This document shows, piece after piece, positions 14,470 through 15,348 of a stretch of 15,348 nt of DNA (position 1 is its first letter; the number at the start of each line of letters is the position of its first letter). Both the position numbers and the translations under genes were made by a program. The notes under the pieces were generated by a model. The model searched no databases. It saw only the letters and a program-made list of their open reading frames with translations, and was not told where the DNA came from. Origin of the DNA: Clostridiales bacterium UBA7044 (GTDB lineage Bacteria > Bacillota > Clostridia > Oscillospirales > Oscillospiraceae); NCBI GenBank assembly GCA_002493965.1, contig DLAP01000015.1, positions 1 to 15,348 of the forward strand, in the 5' to 3' direction.

Positions 14470-15168
14470 TTACATAACAAATCCGCCGCTGACCCCCAGA
14501 ACCTGCCCAGTGACGAAATCCGCCTCCGCCAGGTACACCATGGCCTTTGCCACGTCCTCAGGGTTTCCGTTCCGGCCCAGGGGAGTGTCCTCAGCAAGAC
14601 CCGAGAGGGTTTCCTCCTCCAATCCGGCGCACATATCCGTGAGAATGACCCCGGGAGCCACGCAGTTGACCCGGATGCCGCTGGGGCCCAATTCCTTACT
14701 GAGGGCCTTAGTCAGACCGATCACTGCCCCCTTGGTAGCGGAATAGGCAGCCTCGCAGGAGGCTCCCACCTGACCCCACATACTGGAAACGGTGATAATG
14801 CATCCCCGCTGCTTTCGCAGAAAGGCGGGCATAGCGGCGTTCACACACTGGTAAATGCCCTTCACGTTCACGTCAAAGAGCCGGTCCCAGTCTGCTTCCG
14901 CCATCTGGGAGAGGAGCCCGAAATACATGATCCCCGCGTTGCAGATGAGCACGTCCACATCCGGGATTTGGGCGAAGGCTTCCTTCACCTGATTCCCCCG
15001 GGCCACATCACAGCAGATGGGGGTTGCCCCGGTTTTTTCCGCCACGGCCCGGGCGGCCTCCTGATTTTTCTCGTACAGAAAAAAGACCCGGTCCCCCCGG
15101 GCGGCGAAGGCTTCCACGGCGGCAGCCCCGATCCCCCGGGACCCGCCGGTAATAACAACTGTTTGCAT
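14470..15168 (-). CDS. SDR-family oxidoreductase, YmfI-like (possible EF-P 5-aminopentanone reductase) or FabG-like
   Basis: NAD(P)H-dependent short-chain dehydrogenase, 232 aa. Rossmann motif TGGSRGIG (7-14), NAG (77-79), Asn101 in NVKG, and catalytic Ser129, Tyr142 and Lys146 (YSATK). The segment SMWGQVGASCEAAYSATKG (129-147) strongly recalls the YmfI group, which reduces a 5-aminopentanone group on elongation factor P in Bacillus, rather than housekeeping FabG. That assignment is from memory of the motif. The start at 15168 has GGAGG about 7 nt upstream. No promoter is visible within 180 nt, so it may belong to an operon extending beyond the right edge. rpiB follows it. Confidence 0.85.
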   Translation of the reverse strand: MQTVVITGGSRGIGAAAVEAFAARGDRVFFLYEKNQEAARAVAEKTGATPICCDVARGNQVKEAFAQIPDVDVLICNAGIMYFGLLSQMAEADWDRLFDVNVKGIYQCVNAAMPAFLRKQRGCIITVSSMWGQVGASCEAAYSATKGAVIGLTKALSKELGPSGIRVNCVAPGVILTDMCAGLEEETLSGLAEDTPLGRNGNPEDVAKAMVYLAEADFVTGQVLGVSGGFVM

Positions 15169-15221
15169 AGTGTTCCTCCGGATATGAGAGGGGTAAGCGG
15201 TCTCTTGCGCCGAGCCTGCGC

Positions 15222-15271
15222 CCTCTCAGTCTCAGTGCCTTGCACTGAGACAGCTCCCCCAAAGGGGGAGC
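15222..15271 (-). repeat. Double-hairpin REP-like element upstream of the SDR gene
   Basis: On the minus strand: hairpin 1 GCTCCCCC/GGGGGAGC (15271-15253, AAA/TTT loop), T, hairpin 2 GTCTCAGTGC/GCACTGAGAC (15251-15229, 3-nt loop), then TGAGAGGG. It has the same plan as 13944-13990 but a different sequence in the second stem. It lies 54 nt before the SDR start codon. Confidence 0.6.
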
Positions 15272-15348
15272 CAAGTGGGTTTCAGTAAAATTGGAACCAG
15301 TCCATAATTCAGCCACGCTCTTGGCTCAGCATGTCAAAAAAGGCTCAA
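15272..15348. other. Right edge, no gene recognised
   Basis: These 77 nt hold no supported gene. On the minus strand all three frames are closed quickly by stops. A TTGACA box (minus, 15337-15332) has no -10 at a fitting distance. AGCCA/TGGCT forms a 5-bp stem. It may be the tail of an intergenic region. Confidence 0.4.

Noticed and set aside
13876..15288. 470-codon open frame on the plus strand
   Set aside because: It covers rpiB and the SDR gene on the other strand, both with intact catalytic motifs, and it runs through two palindromic repeats.
1..15348. CRISPR array, rRNA, insertion sequence or toxin-antitoxin pair
   Set aside because: No regularly spaced direct repeats, rRNA sequence, transposase frame with inverted ends, or recognisable small toxin/antitoxin genes were seen.

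Overview
The window looks like a chromosomal segment of a GC-rich gut-type Clostridia (Firmicutes; Oscillospiraceae-like). The signs are strong AGGAGG-type ribosome sites, sigma-A promoters, a lipoprotein sugar-binding protein, a YtrA-type GntR/ABC cassette and small double-hairpin intergenic repeats. The lineage is inferred from style only; there is no rRNA or other phylogenetic marker here.

Layout. (1) 1-1503, minus: a two-gene phage-type block, a 47-codon gene followed by the N-terminal 449 residues of a large polyvalent (virion-associated) protein that runs off the left edge. (2) 1554-7626, minus: a complete maltose/maltodextrin-type operon transcribed malE-malF-malG-lacI-malQ. It has a sigma-A promoter (7598-7626), a LacI-type operator at the predicted start point, hairpins between malE/malF and malG/lacI, and a terminator after malQ. 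(3) 7722-9002: a single MFS transporter gene (minus) with its own terminator. Its predicted promoter overlaps the predicted promoter of the next gene. (4) 8948-10148, plus: a membrane acyltransferase (AT3 family) with a strong terminator. (5) 10234-13760, plus: a GntR/YtrA-type regulator, an ABC ATPase, a short remnant of a permease start and a full 645-aa ABC-2-type permease. A near-consensus promoter, an operator-like dyad and a terminator go with them. (6) 13613-13995: a gene-free stretch holding a terminator and two double-hairpin REP-like repeats, one apparently interrupted by a 62-nt palindromic insertion. (7) 13996-15168, minus: rpiB and an SDR reductase resembling YmfI, the EF-P-modification reductase. 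(8) 15169-15348: a third REP-like repeat and no recognisable gene.

How the genes work together. The binding lipoprotein and two permeases would import a malto-oligosaccharide. MalQ would rearrange it in the cytoplasm and the LacI-family protein would repress the operon by feedback. No ATPase is encoded here, so a shared MsmX/MalK-type ATPase elsewhere is implied. The GntR-ABC cassette is a self-regulated transporter of unknown substrate. I found no wholly new system. The least ordinary signals are the truncated permease start, the interrupted repeat, the overlapping promoters at 8948-9002 and the phage-type gene directly behind malQ.
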